64,000 nt of DNA. It comes from Saprospiraceae bacterium. Its GTDB lineage: Bacteria; Bacteroidota; Bacteroidia; Chitinophagales; Saprospiraceae. Position 1 is the first letter of the stretch, and every line of letters begins with the position of its first letter. A model generated the notes under the pieces. It saw only the letters and a program-made list of their open reading frames with translations, searched no databases and was not told the origin of the DNA. The stretch covers positions 56,336-120,335 of the forward strand of contig JAHDHH010000004.1 in assembly GCA_020631405.1 (NCBI GenBank), written 5' to 3'. The position numbers and the translations under genes were made by a program. Below, piece by piece: positions 45,993-55,609 of the stretch.

Positions 45993-46265
45993 TTAGTTTA
46001 CAGCTTCAGATAAAGCTTTTCCTGCTTTAAACTTAATCATAGTCTTTGCAGGTATTTTGATAGTAGCGCCTGTTGCAGGGTTTCTTCCATCTCTAGCTGC
46101 TCTCTGAGAAGTTGAAAAAGTTCCAAATCCTATGAATGCTGCTTTATCACCTTTTTTCAAAGATCCTTCTATTGCTCCGAAAACTGCAGCTACTGCATCT
46201 CCCGCTTGAGCTTTGCTGATTCCTGATTTCTCAGCTACTACGTCGATTAAATCACCTTTGTTCAT
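45993..46265 (-). CDS. HU family DNA-binding protein
   Basis: Nucleoid-associated histone-like protein of 90 residues, standard length. It begins 'MNKGDLIDVVAEKSGISKAQ', has 'GFGTFSTSQRAARDGRNPATG' over the DNA-binding arm and ends 'KAGKALSEAVN'. It has its own promoter and terminator, consistent with strong monocistronic expression. Confidence 0.97.
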   Translation of the reverse strand: MNKGDLIDVVAEKSGISKAQAGDAVAAVFGAIEGSLKKGDKAAFIGFGTFSTSQRAARDGRNPATGATIKIPAKTMIKFKAGKALSEAVN

Positions 46266-46313
46266 TAGTATAAAAATTTTTAGTTAGTAAAATTCGTTAT
46301 TACGAATGCGGCA

Positions 46314-46344
46314 CAAAATTAGCCTATGTCGACATATAACCAAA
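46314..46344 (-). promoter_or_regulatory. Bacteroidota-type promoter of the HU gene
   Basis: On the minus strand TTTG (46341-46344) is followed by a 19-base spacer and TAATTTTG (46314-46321), an exact match to the Bacteroidota TTTG-N17-23-TAnnTTTG pattern. It sits about 50 bases upstream of the HU ATG. An ATTCGT/ACGAAT inverted repeat (46292-46307) lies in the leader between promoter and start. Confidence 0.85.
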
Positions 46345-46458
46345 TGTTTTATATAAATATTTTGTCTATAAGTCAATAAATATGGGCTTTTTCAGAGGAT
46401 TTGCTGCATAAACTACTGAAAGTCTGAATATTAATTTTTAATAGAAGAATCAAAGATT

Positions 46459-46665
46459 ATGTTTAAAAAGAATCGTTTTTCGCTTACCACTATGCTTATT
46501 TTGCTCTTTACACTGACAATTACAGTGACTTCCACGTCTTGTAAGACCAAAAAAGAAGGTTGTGGGTACAACGAAAAACTTAGAAATGCCAATACCGACA
46601 AGCATGGTAACCTAAGTACCAAGAAGGGTGACAGTAATTTGTTTGGCAAGAAAATGAGGCGGTAA
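46459..46665 (+). CDS. Small putative lipoprotein
   Basis: A 68-residue protein with a hydrophobic N-terminal segment ending in 'TVTSTSCKT', a plausible lipobox with Cys at ~28, followed by a short, highly basic, polar tail (KKEGCGYNEKLRNANTDKHG and 'NLFGKKMRR'). No family recognised. It converges with the peptide-permease gene two bases later. Function unknown. Confidence 0.55.
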   Translation: MFKKNRFSLTTMLILLFTLTITVTSTSCKTKKEGCGYNEKLRNANTDKHGNLSTKKGDSNLFGKKMRR

Positions 46666-46667
46666 TC

Positions 46668-47765
46668 TTAGCCCTTCTTGATATATTTACTACCCAAGGT
46701 GTTCAGATTAGAGAGCAGTAGATAGAGGACCAATCCTGGGAATACTGCAATCCACCATGCTGATACATTGCCCCTCGATTCTTTGATCATAGACCCAAGT
46801 GAAACCTCTTCCACAGGGACACCTATCCCAAGAAAGGAAAGCGTGGCCTCTAGCAAAATTACACCAACCATGGCAAAGCAAATATGGGTAATCAACGGAG
46901 TCATTGCATTTGGTACTACGTGCCTGAATAGTGTCGAATATGTTGATGATCCCAAAGCTCTAGAAGAAGTCACGAAGTCCTGCTGAGATAACTTAATAAA
47001 TTCACCCCTGAATAAACGAGTAAAGGATGGCCACATCAACAGGGCAAAGATGGTAATAAGTCCAGAGTAAGATACCTTGTCAAAGAAGCCTGATACCACA
47101 ATTAATATTAATAGCATGGGTAGGATCTTAAGCGTCTCAATCAATTTAGAAACTCCATCATCAAAGGAGAGGTAGTCATTTCGCTTAGTTTCAAACAAAA
47201 TAAAACTACAAAACCCTAAGAACATAAGTAGGAGAAAGGTAAAGTTGAAGCCTGATCCAGCTAAAGAATAATACCAAACAAAGCCTAAGTAACTCAAGAA
47301 TAAAGCAAAAAGTAAGATGAGCCAAGTAGGCACTCTTCGCCTAGAAAAATATTGGTATGAGCTTAATAAACCAAAGCATAACCCAATAATCAGGGCAAGT
47401 AAGACAGTAAGAATAGCCAAGAACACCGTAATCCTTAACCCATGCACGATCCCAGCTAAAGTATCTCTGCCAAGGTCGTCAGTGCCTAGGTGATGCCTCC
47501 AATAAAAGGAAGGTACTGCTTGACTAGCAAAGGGACTAACCTGCCTATTGTTAAGGTCGAGATCATTGTATGAGTAGGGTACCAATGTTCTAATCACGGC
47601 ATCACAGGACTTTAGTTCAGCTTGAGTATGCGCCTTGAACATAGAAATATTCCCATTGTGTCTACATAACAATGCATCCGAACTACTGATGATAGGTTCC
47701 AAGAGACCTATTAAGGTTAGGGCTATCAAGATAGACAGGTTCTTATGTTGACTCAGCCTACTCAC
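46668..47765 (-). CDS. Peptide ABC transporter permease, OppC/DppC type
   Basis: Inner-membrane permease of 365 residues. The family features are 'HHLGTDDLGRDTLAGIVHGLRI' (abridged; ~92-112) and the ATPase-contact loop 'SRALGSSTYSTLFRHVVPNAMTP'. It has an extra ~100-residue segment with additional hydrophobic helices between the first and later core helices compared with the classical ~300-residue DppC. Its start overlaps the previous permease gene by four bases. Confidence 0.9.
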   Translation of the reverse strand: MSRLSQHKNLSILIALTLIGLLEPIISSSDALLCRHNGNISMFKAHTQAELKSCDAVIRTLVPYSYNDLDLNNRQVSPFASQAVPSFYWRHHLGTDDLGRDTLAGIVHGLRITVFLAILTVLLALIIGLCFGLLSSYQYFSRRRVPTWLILLFALFLSYLGFVWYYSLAGSGFNFTFLLLMFLGFCSFILFETKRNDYLSFDDGVSKLIETLKILPMLLILIVVSGFFDKVSYSGLITIFALLMWPSFTRLFRGEFIKLSQQDFVTSSRALGSSTYSTLFRHVVPNAMTPLITHICFAMVGVILLEATLSFLGIGVPVEEVSLGSMIKESRGNVSAWWIAVFPGLVLYLLLSNLNTLGSKYIKKG

Positions 47766-48856
47766 TTGAATGCTGTATTTAGTTTAGGGTTGACTATAGT
47801 ATATAAGATATCTCCAAGTAAGTAGCTCACGGAGGTAATGATGGTAAACAGCAGGATAGTAGGAATCACTACATTCCAATCCCCTTGAAGTATTGATCTA
47901 AACAGTAGACGGCCTAATCCAGGAATATTGAAGATTTCTTCAATGACCACACTCCCACCAAGTGAAGAAGGTATTACTCCTGAAAAGATAGTAATCAATG
48001 GGATCAAGGTATTTGGAAGTATGTGTTTTCGAGATATACTTCCTTTGTCTATTCCTCTTGATTTAACGGAAGTGATAAATGGTGCTTGAGCATGGGCTTG
48101 GTAGAGATTTTTCAATTGAATGCTCAAGTAGGCCAATGCATGTATAACTAAAATGATAATAGGAAGGAAGAACTGTTTATAGGCAATTGATCCTTGGCCG
48201 ACGGTTACATCAACCCTAGGAAACCAATTCAACAAGCTAGTATATTGACTAGTAGTCAGAAAGATGACAGCCAATGTCGCTATCCAAAATACTGGAGTGA
48301 CATTGAAAGCAATCAAGACTCTTTCGAGAAATAAAGCTAACCTTGATTGCTTCTGCTCTCCTAAGTATAGGCCAATCATTATTGATAGACCAAAGGCAAG
48401 AATCAATGCAGGAATTACATACTTGAATGTTTGCATCAGTGCAGTCCAAGTCTTAGACCAAGCTGACTTCCCATCAATCATGGACACACCAAAGTCCAGT
48501 CTCAGACTTCTTGATATCCATGTATGAAATTGATTGTCGCTGCCATGCCAAACTACCTTTGGGATCAGAGATGGTTGGCAACTAGAGGACCAAGTATTAT
48601 TTCTAAATTGATAATCAGCAGGCACTACAGAACAGTAAAATTCGGGAAGATGCAGTCCTAGGAGTACTTGTTCATTGGTATAGGCTGCAGAGTCTATACT
48701 GTTGCCGTCATTACTAAAAATGTCAGCTCCCTTGCTTTCGAGACTAAGCAATACAGGGTCATAAGGAAAGTTTTTACTCAAGGTGAATACACTAAAGAGT
48801 ACCAAGCAAAGCAATGGTATGATCAGCAAGCACCTATTGAGCACATATAGCACCAT
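47762..48856 (-). CDS. Peptide ABC transporter permease, OppB/DppB type
   Basis: Inner-membrane permease of 364 residues with an N-terminal helix, an extended periplasmic insertion (~30-115) and the core with contact loop 'SRGIDKGSISRKHILPNTLIPL' (abridged; ~275-296) and 'VVIEEIFNIPGLGRLLF'. It lies seven bases after the binding-protein gene and overlaps the next permease, so all three form one operon. Confidence 0.9.
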   Translation of the reverse strand: MVLYVLNRCLLIIPLLCLVLFSVFTLSKNFPYDPVLLSLESKGADIFSNDGNSIDSAAYTNEQVLLGLHLPEFYCSVVPADYQFRNNTWSSSCQPSLIPKVVWHGSDNQFHTWISRSLRLDFGVSMIDGKSAWSKTWTALMQTFKYVIPALILAFGLSIMIGLYLGEQKQSRLALFLERVLIAFNVTPVFWIATLAVIFLTTSQYTSLLNWFPRVDVTVGQGSIAYKQFFLPIIILVIHALAYLSIQLKNLYQAHAQAPFITSVKSRGIDKGSISRKHILPNTLIPLITIFSGVIPSSLGGSVVIEEIFNIPGLGRLLFRSILQGDWNVVIPTILLFTIITSVSYLLGDILYTIVNPKLNTAFK

Positions 48857-48863
48857 ACACTAC

Positions 48864-50600
48864 TTATAGTTTACGAAAGGTATTAGCAAAGTATCCAGGT
48901 CGCTTAGGTGTCACTACACCATCGTAGCCACCCTTGATGACATAGACATCTTGAGGGACAAATAATGGTATCACAGGACACTCCTCGTAGAATATTTCTA
49001 AAAACTCTTCATAGAGTTCCGCTCTTTGTTCAAAGTCATAGGTGTTTCTAATTTTTGTAATGAGGGCATCAGCTTCAGCATTGTCAAAGCCGACTCTATT
49101 TCTTCCAGAAACCGAGGTATTGTCACTATGCCATCGAGAGTATGGGTCTTCGTCTGCTGCATCAAATGAAGCACTAAGAGCAGCCATTTCATAATCATGA
49201 GTATAGACATTCTCTTTGATGTAGGCTCTCGTATCTTTTTGAATAATATTGATATCCATACCAGCTTCATTTGCTCCAGCTTTGAGTAGGAGGGCTATGG
49301 TCTTACTTAATTGACTGCCAGATATAAATAAGTCAATAATGAGCTCTTCAGACTTACCCTCTAGTGTCTTGTCCACTGTCCCATCTTGGTCAGTATCAGC
49401 CCAGCCATCACTAGCAAGGAGTGATTTGGCCAGTGTTATATCTTTCGTTCTTGGTTTCAAATGTTCAGGATAGCCTCGCTTCCTTGTCGGTAATAAGACT
49501 GATACAGGTTGAGCATAGCCATTCTGTTCTGCATCGATGAGGGCATTGATATCTAAGCAATGGGCTAGAGCTTTTCTTACAGATTTACTAGCTAGTTTCT
49601 CGTCTCTATTGTTCATAGCTAGGTAGGCTACTCGCATGGTCTCTGGAGTACTGTATGAAAATTGTTTAGCTAGATTTGGATCAGCCTTTAAAGCATTGAA
49701 CTGGTCTACAGATATACTCTTGGTCATGTCAACGCCACCATCTTTCAATAAGGTAAAGAGAGCCACATCATCTTTGATGATCTTAAACACTATGGTGTCA
49801 TGGCCAGCAAAAAGATAAGGATTGTTAGGATAAGCAGCTCCCCAGTAATCTTCGATCTTTGATAGGATGAGATATTGGTCTGACTCCCATTGTTCAAGTT
49901 TATATGGACCAGCATGAGAGAGATTGGTCCGATAGTTTTGTGGGTTGTTAAATTCAGAAGCAAATTCTGATAGCTTATTGTCTGTTTGCATCAACTTAGC
50001 AAACTCAGTCTCATTATTAAATAGAGATAGATCGTATGACCTTAAGACTAAAGAAGGATCATAATTATACTCAGGAAGTGGATAAAAGGTCAAAACTGTT
50101 TCTTGAGCTAGCATTGCTGTCCTATCGCAAATGACTCTAAACTGCTTAGGGTTATCCTGATTAATAACTATATCGTAAATAATAGATAAATAGGGTCTCC
50201 ATGCTGATGCTTGAGTCCCTGTATGTTTGACTGCCTTGATGGCAAATAAGTAGTCATATCCTGTGATAGGTTTCCCATCTGCCCAGACAGCTTCTTCTCT
50301 GATAGAAATATCAAACGCTATGGTATCTTGACTTATTAATATCGGCTCCGCTATATCTTCAACTAGGATTGGCTCTAACTCAAAGGTCACTGGGTGAAAA
50401 TCTGCAAGAGGAAGAAAGATAGCATTGTAGACTTCTCTAGCTTTGACTTTCGGGTTAAACACTGGATTAAGCTTCTCTGGATCCGCATTAACTCCAATGG
50501 TAAATGTATCAGAAGAAGATGCAGTCTGCTCTGAATCGCAACTTACAACAAGTATCAAACTCATCATTAACAACAAACTGTTCAAGACATATTGGCCCAT
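48864..50600 (-). CDS. Peptide-binding lipoprotein of ABC importer (SBP family 5)
   Basis: Substrate-binding protein of 578 residues with lipoprotein signal 'LLLMMSLILVVSCDS' (lipobox VVSC). The family 5 fold is marked by 'TIGVNADPEKLNPVFNPK' and 'VWADGKPITGYDYLFAI', with 'LAYLAMNN..KLASKSVRKALAHCLD'-type text mid-protein. It binds oligopeptides or related solutes at the outer face of the inner membrane and feeds the two permeases downstream. No ATPase gene of the OppD/OppF type is in the window. Confidence 0.92.
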   Translation of the reverse strand: MGQYVLNSLLLMMSLILVVSCDSEQTASSSDTFTIGVNADPEKLNPVFNPKVKAREVYNAIFLPLADFHPVTFELEPILVEDIAEPILISQDTIAFDISIREEAVWADGKPITGYDYLFAIKAVKHTGTQASAWRPYLSIIYDIVINQDNPKQFRVICDRTAMLAQETVLTFYPLPEYNYDPSLVLRSYDLSLFNNETEFAKLMQTDNKLSEFASEFNNPQNYRTNLSHAGPYKLEQWESDQYLILSKIEDYWGAAYPNNPYLFAGHDTIVFKIIKDDVALFTLLKDGGVDMTKSISVDQFNALKADPNLAKQFSYSTPETMRVAYLAMNNRDEKLASKSVRKALAHCLDINALIDAEQNGYAQPVSVLLPTRKRGYPEHLKPRTKDITLAKSLLASDGWADTDQDGTVDKTLEGKSEELIIDLFISGSQLSKTIALLLKAGANEAGMDINIIQKDTRAYIKENVYTHDYEMAALSASFDAADEDPYSRWHSDNTSVSGRNRVGFDNAEADALITKIRNTYDFEQRAELYEEFLEIFYEECPVIPLFVPQDVYVIKGGYDGVVTPKRPGYFANTFRKL

Positions 50601-50694
50601 ATCAACTCAGGTATTTTGATAAAAGTAAAACATTTCTAAGGATTGCGAATTAATAACGAGGAAAGACACAGATATTTATCATCAAGATTGAATA

Positions 50695-51618
50695 ATGGCA
50701 ACAGAAAGACAACATATAGTGATCACGGGTGGGACAGGACTAGTAGGTAGTCGCTTGGTGCCCTTGCTTAAGGACAAGTATGAAGTCCATATCTTGACGA
50801 GGTCGAAAAGGACCAAGGCTGATGGGGTCAATTATATCCAATGGGATATCAATGCTGAGACTATCGAGGTAGAGAAACTGCCAAACACCTATGCAGTTAT
50901 CAACCTTGTAGGAGCTGGTATTGCAGATAAGCGATGGTCACCAAAGCGCAAGCAAGAGATAATTGATAGTAGGGTCAAAGCGACTCAATTTCTGAGAAAT
51001 ATCTATTCAATGAATCCACCGACAATTTATATCGGAGCAAGTGCCATTGGTTACTATGGGAATAGGGGAGATGAAGTATTGACCGCAGATTCACCTCCTG
51101 CTTCAGAAGGCTTCTTATCAGAATGCTGCACATTGTGGGAGGCAGCATCTCATGAATTCGAAAGTATGGTTGACCACCATTATATTGCTAGGATAGGTAT
51201 AGTATTGAGCAACAATGGAGGAGCATTGCCTAAGATGGCACTCCCGGTTAAACTCGGAGCAGCAGGCTATTTTGGAAATGGTAAAGCTTACTACTCCTGG
51301 ATACATATCGACGATCTCTGTCAGATGATAACTTACTTAATTACTAAAACACCAGAATCAAGAGTTTACAATGGAGTATCTCCTCAACCCATAAGACTTA
51401 AAGGATTAGTCAGAACGATAAAAGAGGTGCATAGACCTTGGGCCTTACTGATGCCTATTCCTGCTTTCTTTCTTAGATTAGTAATGGGAGAGATGACCAC
51501 AATGTTGACTAATAGTGATAGAGTATACCCAAAGCATATCGAAGCAAGTGGATTTAGATTTAGGTATAATGGATTGCAAGAAGCCCTGCAACACTTGAAG
51601 GATAATCCGGAGGTTTAG
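50695..51618 (+). CDS. TIGR01777-type SDR epimerase/oxidoreductase
   Basis: Cytoplasmic NAD(P)-binding protein of 307 residues of the extended SDR superfamily, YfcH/TIGR01777 group. It has the nucleotide motif 'VITGGTGLVGSRLVPLL', 'VINLVGAGIADKRWSPKRK' and 'ASAIGYYGNRGDE' with the YxxxN-type region replaced by the group's characteristic pattern, and a C-terminal DUF1731-like segment. Substrate unknown for the whole group. Confidence 0.9.
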   Translation: MATERQHIVITGGTGLVGSRLVPLLKDKYEVHILTRSKRTKADGVNYIQWDINAETIEVEKLPNTYAVINLVGAGIADKRWSPKRKQEIIDSRVKATQFLRNIYSMNPPTIYIGASAIGYYGNRGDEVLTADSPPASEGFLSECCTLWEAASHEFESMVDHHYIARIGIVLSNNGGALPKMALPVKLGAAGYFGNGKAYYSWIHIDDLCQMITYLITKTPESRVYNGVSPQPIRLKGLVRTIKEVHRPWALLMPIPAFFLRLVMGEMTTMLTNSDRVYPKHIEASGFRFRYNGLQEALQHLKDNPEV

Positions 51619-51648
51619 AAAATCAATAGTGTTAGGTGTACGTTAGTA

Positions 51649-51954
51649 TTATCCACCAACATATTCCGCAGCAGCCTCAGCTAAAGCCACATATTGTCTT
51701 TGGTGCATAGATGGTACTTGTACCCATTCCTTCATAGGCCTGCCTTTGTGAGATGGGTCAAATAGATTGGCTCCTTCTAGTCCTAGCCCTTGTTGATGAA
51801 TATCCCCTGTCAACTTAAATACCATACAGTCTTCGAATAAGCAGCAGAATGCCTTTTTGTTTGGCAACTTAAAGCAAGGTTTACCAAAGAGCTGGCTTGC
51901 ATAAGCTCCTGCTATACTAGTTCCGACCTCATTGAATATGTCTTCTATAGTCAT
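51649..51954 (-). CDS. TfoX/Sxy N-terminal-like small protein
   Basis: Cytoplasmic protein of 101 residues. Segments 'SQLFGKPCFKLPNKKAFCCLF' (abridged), 'VFKLTGD' and 'GANLFDPSHKGRPMKEWVQVP' resemble small TfoX-like or MmcQ/YjbR-like proteins of Bacteroidota. Similarity is weak and no DNA-binding motif is visible. It lies eight bases after the preceding gene's start-side neighbour and is probably co-transcribed with the outer-membrane protein gene that follows. Confidence 0.6.
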   Translation of the reverse strand: MTIEDIFNEVGTSIAGAYASQLFGKPCFKLPNKKAFCCLFEDCMVFKLTGDIHQQGLGLEGANLFDPSHKGRPMKEWVQVPSMHQRQYVALAEAAAEYVGG

Positions 51955-51962
51955 CGTATGGA

Positions 51963-53144
51963 TTAGTTGTGACAGCCAACACCAGCTGGACCCATCAAGT
52001 ATTTTAGACTAATTGTACCCCATATTGGATTGACCTTGAGAGGGGACTTGAATTCTGAAAATCGTGTATTGACTGAGTAGGTGATGTCTACAGTTTGGAG
52101 AATTTGGATTTTTACCCCGACGTATGCATCGTAGATCAGCTTACGGGTATCAGCAAAGGTGTAGTAATTGCCTTTACTCTTGCCATAGAGTCCATTGAGG
52201 TGGTAATTGTAAAGGACGGCTCTACCAGTGATACCTCCAACCAATGAAAACCCAAAATCATCGTCATTAACCTTGGCCAAGCTTGGGTTGTTGACATCTG
52301 TATATGAGAGATTATCAATGACCCCTTCTACACTCATTACCTTTCCAAAGTCAATACCAAAGGCTATATCCGTGTAATATCCTAGGTTGATTTCAGGCCT
52401 GACCTGTAGGACTATCTTCCTAATCGGAGTCCATACAGCAATTTCGGAAGAGAGGGAATATTGAAAGAGTGGAAAGACATTTTTCAATACCTGACCTGTT
52501 GGGTAAGGCTTGTCTTCGTCTCTCTTCCAAAGGTTACCATCAACCCTCCTTCCGCCAAATAAGTTGTCTATTCCTTTTGCCATACCTAGACCACCCAGCC
52601 CAAAGGCAAATGAAGTATTCACTCCCATCTCAAATAGCTTGGCTGAGTGAACGAAGCGCTTCGTCCCCTCAAGTCGCCTTGTACTCCTGAATCCGGTAAA
52701 GGTCGAGAATGGTCTATCGTTGAATAAACTATAGCCATTTGCTACAGCGTCATCATACTCAGCCACTTCATCGGAGATATGTGTAGGACTGAAGCCATTT
52801 GCTGTAAACACAAAATTATGTGATTCTTGCTTCTGCCTGAAGTCCCCATTGTAGAGTAGGTTGTCAATCAGAAATCCGTCAATTTTTTCTCTGACCCAAG
52901 GAAGCCCTAGGTAATAAGAATTGGCATATTCGCCAAAGATGCCTATCCTAAGCGCTACAGTATAGTTATCATCGTAGAATGGATTTTCTTCTTCTTTGTT
53001 GGTCTTTCTGACCCAATCTGCAAACCCATCTTGGTCGATACTAATCTCGATTCCTGCGAGATCTACTTGTGGTTGAGCCAATCCATCGTGCGGTAAACAA
53101 CACAAGCAGATAAAGCCAAACATGAGGGATGTAAGTGTTTTCAT
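51963..53144 (-). CDS. Secreted, outer-membrane-like protein of unknown family
   Basis: A 393-residue protein from the ATG at 53144, chosen because it places the signal peptide 'MKTLTSLMFGFICLCC' at the start. The mature part is strand-rich ('YNYHLNGLYGKSKGNYYTF', 'YVGVKIQILQTVDITYSVNTR') as in a beta-barrel, but ends 'GPAGVGCHN' rather than with an aromatic residue. No family recognised. Confidence 0.6.
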   Translation of the reverse strand: MKTLTSLMFGFICLCCLPHDGLAQPQVDLAGIEISIDQDGFADWVRKTNKEEENPFYDDNYTVALRIGIFGEYANSYYLGLPWVREKIDGFLIDNLLYNGDFRQKQESHNFVFTANGFSPTHISDEVAEYDDAVANGYSLFNDRPFSTFTGFRSTRRLEGTKRFVHSAKLFEMGVNTSFAFGLGGLGMAKGIDNLFGGRRVDGNLWKRDEDKPYPTGQVLKNVFPLFQYSLSSEIAVWTPIRKIVLQVRPEINLGYYTDIAFGIDFGKVMSVEGVIDNLSYTDVNNPSLAKVNDDDFGFSLVGGITGRAVLYNYHLNGLYGKSKGNYYTFADTRKLIYDAYVGVKIQILQTVDITYSVNTRFSEFKSPLKVNPIWGTISLKYLMGPAGVGCHN

Positions 53145-53205
53145 AAGTGTAATTATAACCAAATGATGGCCGTGTAAATTGTCTTCATATAGCGAATATC
53201 AACCA

Positions 53206-53664
53206 CTAAACTCCAAACTGAGTCAAGTGATGATCTAGGTGCTTAGCAAACGAGTTATTCCATTCCTGAGCAGTCATAACACCAAAGGAGTGATAAGACT
53301 TTCCTTCAAAATGACTTTCGCCTAGATGATACTTTTTCTCTAGGTATCCTAACAGCTTTTGTTGTTCAGCTTCGAAGTTTTTACGATCAGCGATGATAAA
53401 GTCTGGACCAGTTCTACCATTTTTAGGGTATGGCGTTTCATTGACTACAGCAGGCTTCACAAACCACTTGAGTAGGAGACGCTTGATGCCACTAGCTGGG
53501 GTATACTTGTCAGTATAAGTATAGTCAAATGCCACATTGCAATGAGCAAGCATCTGATCGACATGCATCTTGCCCCATTGAGCTTGAGTCTCCGGCGTAA
53601 GTGCTTTTATGCGTTGGGTGAGAGCTTGATATCCTTCTTGATCAAAGATGTTGTAAATAGTCAT
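53206..53664 (-). CDS. DUF1569 (DinB-like) protein
   Basis: Cytoplasmic four-helix-bundle protein of 152 residues. 'QWGKMHVDQMLAHCNVAFDY', 'TGPDFIIADRK' and the final 'NSFAKHLDHHLTQFGV' match DUF1569, a DinB-like family. The His residues at 'LAHCN' and 'LDHHL' fit a metal site. A 7-bp GTGTTTT/AAAACAC inverted repeat (53705-53722) lies in the divergent upstream region. Function unknown. Confidence 0.85.
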   Translation of the reverse strand: MTIYNIFDQEGYQALTQRIKALTPETQAQWGKMHVDQMLAHCNVAFDYTYTDKYTPASGIKRLLLKWFVKPAVVNETPYPKNGRTGPDFIIADRKNFEAEQQKLLGYLEKKYHLGESHFEGKSYHSFGVMTAQEWNNSFAKHLDHHLTQFGV

Positions 53665-53776
53665 TATTAAGTGTTGAGTTTACAGATTGTAAAATTAAAG
53701 TTTTGTGTTTTACCAAAAACACCAATTGTGTATTCTAAACTAGCTTAAGTTTGAAATAGAATTAAAATTAAGCATT

Positions 53777-54400
53777 ATGCTTCTAAGAATATCGAATTAT
53801 TTTTTCGTCACTGGGGTAGAGGATAGAACCATTATCAGGAATCTAAGCAAAGCATTCGAAGACAATGTCAGGATTAGGACTATGGTCCAACCCTGCTATC
53901 CAAATGTACTCAAAGGGATCAAGGTTATCATTGCTTACTGCTACTTCATGGTTAAGAAACTTGGTGGAATCTATGTAACCAAGAGCAAGAGCACCTTTAT
54001 GCTTTATTCTAAGCAAAGTGAACAGTATATAGCAATAAGAGATGTATTGCATTGTATCTATGTAGCTATATGGGTGGTTGGGTTACATCGGATCTTTAAA
54101 CTATGCAGGCGACAACGGATTATTAATACAATAAGAGCTGACAATCTTAAAGTACATGGTTGCAAGGATTACTACTACGTCTGGTTTCTAGCACAAAAGA
54201 AAGAAGTAAAGCATATTAAAGGTCTCTTGGAGGCAAGGGCTCACATCTTTGACAAGGCAAAGCATGAAGGTGTGCCAGTATATATGGAGACTACTGTCCC
54301 AAGACTAGTGCCACTCTACGAACGACTAGGCTTTGATTTTTATACTTCTTGTCCAGACCCCTTGACAGGTATCACAATTTGGTTTGCAAGAAGGGCTTAA
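53777..54400 (+). CDS. GNAT-like acetyltransferase
   Basis: A 207-residue protein. The C-terminal 90 residues fit a GNAT fold: 'VHGCKDYYYVWFLAQKKE', 'GLLEARAHIFDKAKHEGVPVYMET' (abridged) and 'VPLYERLGFDF'. The N-terminal half is rich in aromatic and basic residues and poorly recognised. It lies 14 bases before the desaturase gene and could be co-transcribed; a membrane-lipid link would be inference. Confidence 0.65.
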   Translation: MLLRISNYFFVTGVEDRTIIRNLSKAFEDNVRIRTMVQPCYPNVLKGIKVIIAYCYFMVKKLGGIYVTKSKSTFMLYSKQSEQYIAIRDVLHCIYVAIWVVGLHRIFKLCRRQRIINTIRADNLKVHGCKDYYYVWFLAQKKEVKHIKGLLEARAHIFDKAKHEGVPVYMETTVPRLVPLYERLGFDFYTSCPDPLTGITIWFARRA

Positions 54401-54414
54401 CAAAAGATTAGACA

Positions 54415-55515
54415 ATGAAACCAATAATATTTAAGTCAAGTCAACACGATGAGCAATTTTTCAAAGAGCTCAACACTAGGGTTACTACATATTTTAAAGA
54501 GAATAGTATCTCAAGGCATGGTAATGTCAACTTGCATATTAAAGCTGTCATCCTTATTGGGTTATACCTACTGACCTGGGTGTCAATCTTAGTAGTCGAG
54601 TCTATCGGTATGTTATACCTTTTGTATGCAATACTAGGCATGTTGACCATATTTGTTGCACTCAATGTGGCTCATGATGCTGCTCATGCTACATTTTCTA
54701 GTTCGTCTAGGGTCAACAATATCCTGCTCTATACCTTTGACTTCCTTGGAGCTAGCGGCTATATGTGGAAGCTCAAGCATGTCCACTCCCACCATCCACA
54801 TGTCAACATCCCTAATATGGATGGAGATATTAAGCAAAGTAACTTGGTGAGGATATTTCCGAATGCACCCCACCTCAACCTACACAAGTACCAATACCTC
54901 TACATGCCTTTGCTCTATGCCTTTTATACCTTGGTATGGTTGTGTTTAAGAGACTTTAAAGACTACTTCTATACGGACATTAGTGGTAAGCCTGACATCA
55001 AACATCCTAGAATAGAATATGTCAAACTTATCGTAGGAAAGTTGTGTTTTGTTGGGAGGATGATCGTATTGCCCTATATGTTATTACCCTTTACGCTTCC
55101 GCAAATATTGTTGGGATTCTTTATTTTCCACTTAGGAGCTAGTTATACAGTAGCAATGGCTTTGATCTCGGCACATGTAGGAGAGCATTCAGTGTATCCA
55201 GCGCCAGATGACAATGGACAGATGCACCAATCGTGGGTTAGACATCAGATCGTGACTACCTGTGACTTTGCTACTCAGTCTTCCGTGATTACCCACCTCT
55301 TTGGAGGGTTTAACCACCATATCGTACACCACTTATTTCCGAAAATTAGCCATATCCACTATCCGGCATTGACAGAGATATTAGTGGAGACTTGTCAAGA
55401 GTATGATATGCCTTACTCAGTCAACCCCACACTTTTTGATGCTTTGATTTCTCATCTGAAGTTTTTGAAGATTAGGAGTAGGAGAGGTGAACAGGTGCCT
55501 TACATCGAGATGTAG
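54415..55515 (+). CDS. Fatty acid desaturase (acyl-lipid / linoleoyl-CoA desaturase-like)
   Basis: Inner-membrane di-iron desaturase of 366 residues with four transmembrane segments and all three His boxes: 'HDAAHATF' near 86, 'HVHSHHPHV' near 122 and 'NHHIVHHLFP' near 306. It acts on membrane phospholipid or acyl-CoA chains; regiospecificity cannot be read from sequence. Lacks the cytochrome b5 domain present in eukaryotic front-end desaturases. Confidence 0.92.
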   Translation: MKPIIFKSSQHDEQFFKELNTRVTTYFKENSISRHGNVNLHIKAVILIGLYLLTWVSILVVESIGMLYLLYAILGMLTIFVALNVAHDAAHATFSSSSRVNNILLYTFDFLGASGYMWKLKHVHSHHPHVNIPNMDGDIKQSNLVRIFPNAPHLNLHKYQYLYMPLLYAFYTLVWLCLRDFKDYFYTDISGKPDIKHPRIEYVKLIVGKLCFVGRMIVLPYMLLPFTLPQILLGFFIFHLGASYTVAMALISAHVGEHSVYPAPDDNGQMHQSWVRHQIVTTCDFATQSSVITHLFGGFNHHIVHHLFPKISHIHYPALTEILVETCQEYDMPYSVNPTLFDALISHLKFLKIRSRRGEQVPYIEM

Positions 55516-55609
55516 ATGCTTAGTTCTTTGATTGGCATAATGCACTACTCTCCTTTGTCGGTCGAAATGTCTCTTTGATGAAAAAGAATATCGATGGGTT
55601 TTTGATACA

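Noticed and set aside
45993..46265. TTAGTATAAA at 46265-46274 as a second LytTR site controlling HU
   Set aside because: It is a single AT-rich copy without the paired repeat at two-turn spacing, so chance is more likely.
54653..54850. A 65-codon plus-strand frame inside the desaturase gene
   Set aside because: It is out of frame with a strongly supported desaturase carrying three His boxes, so it is a shadow reading.
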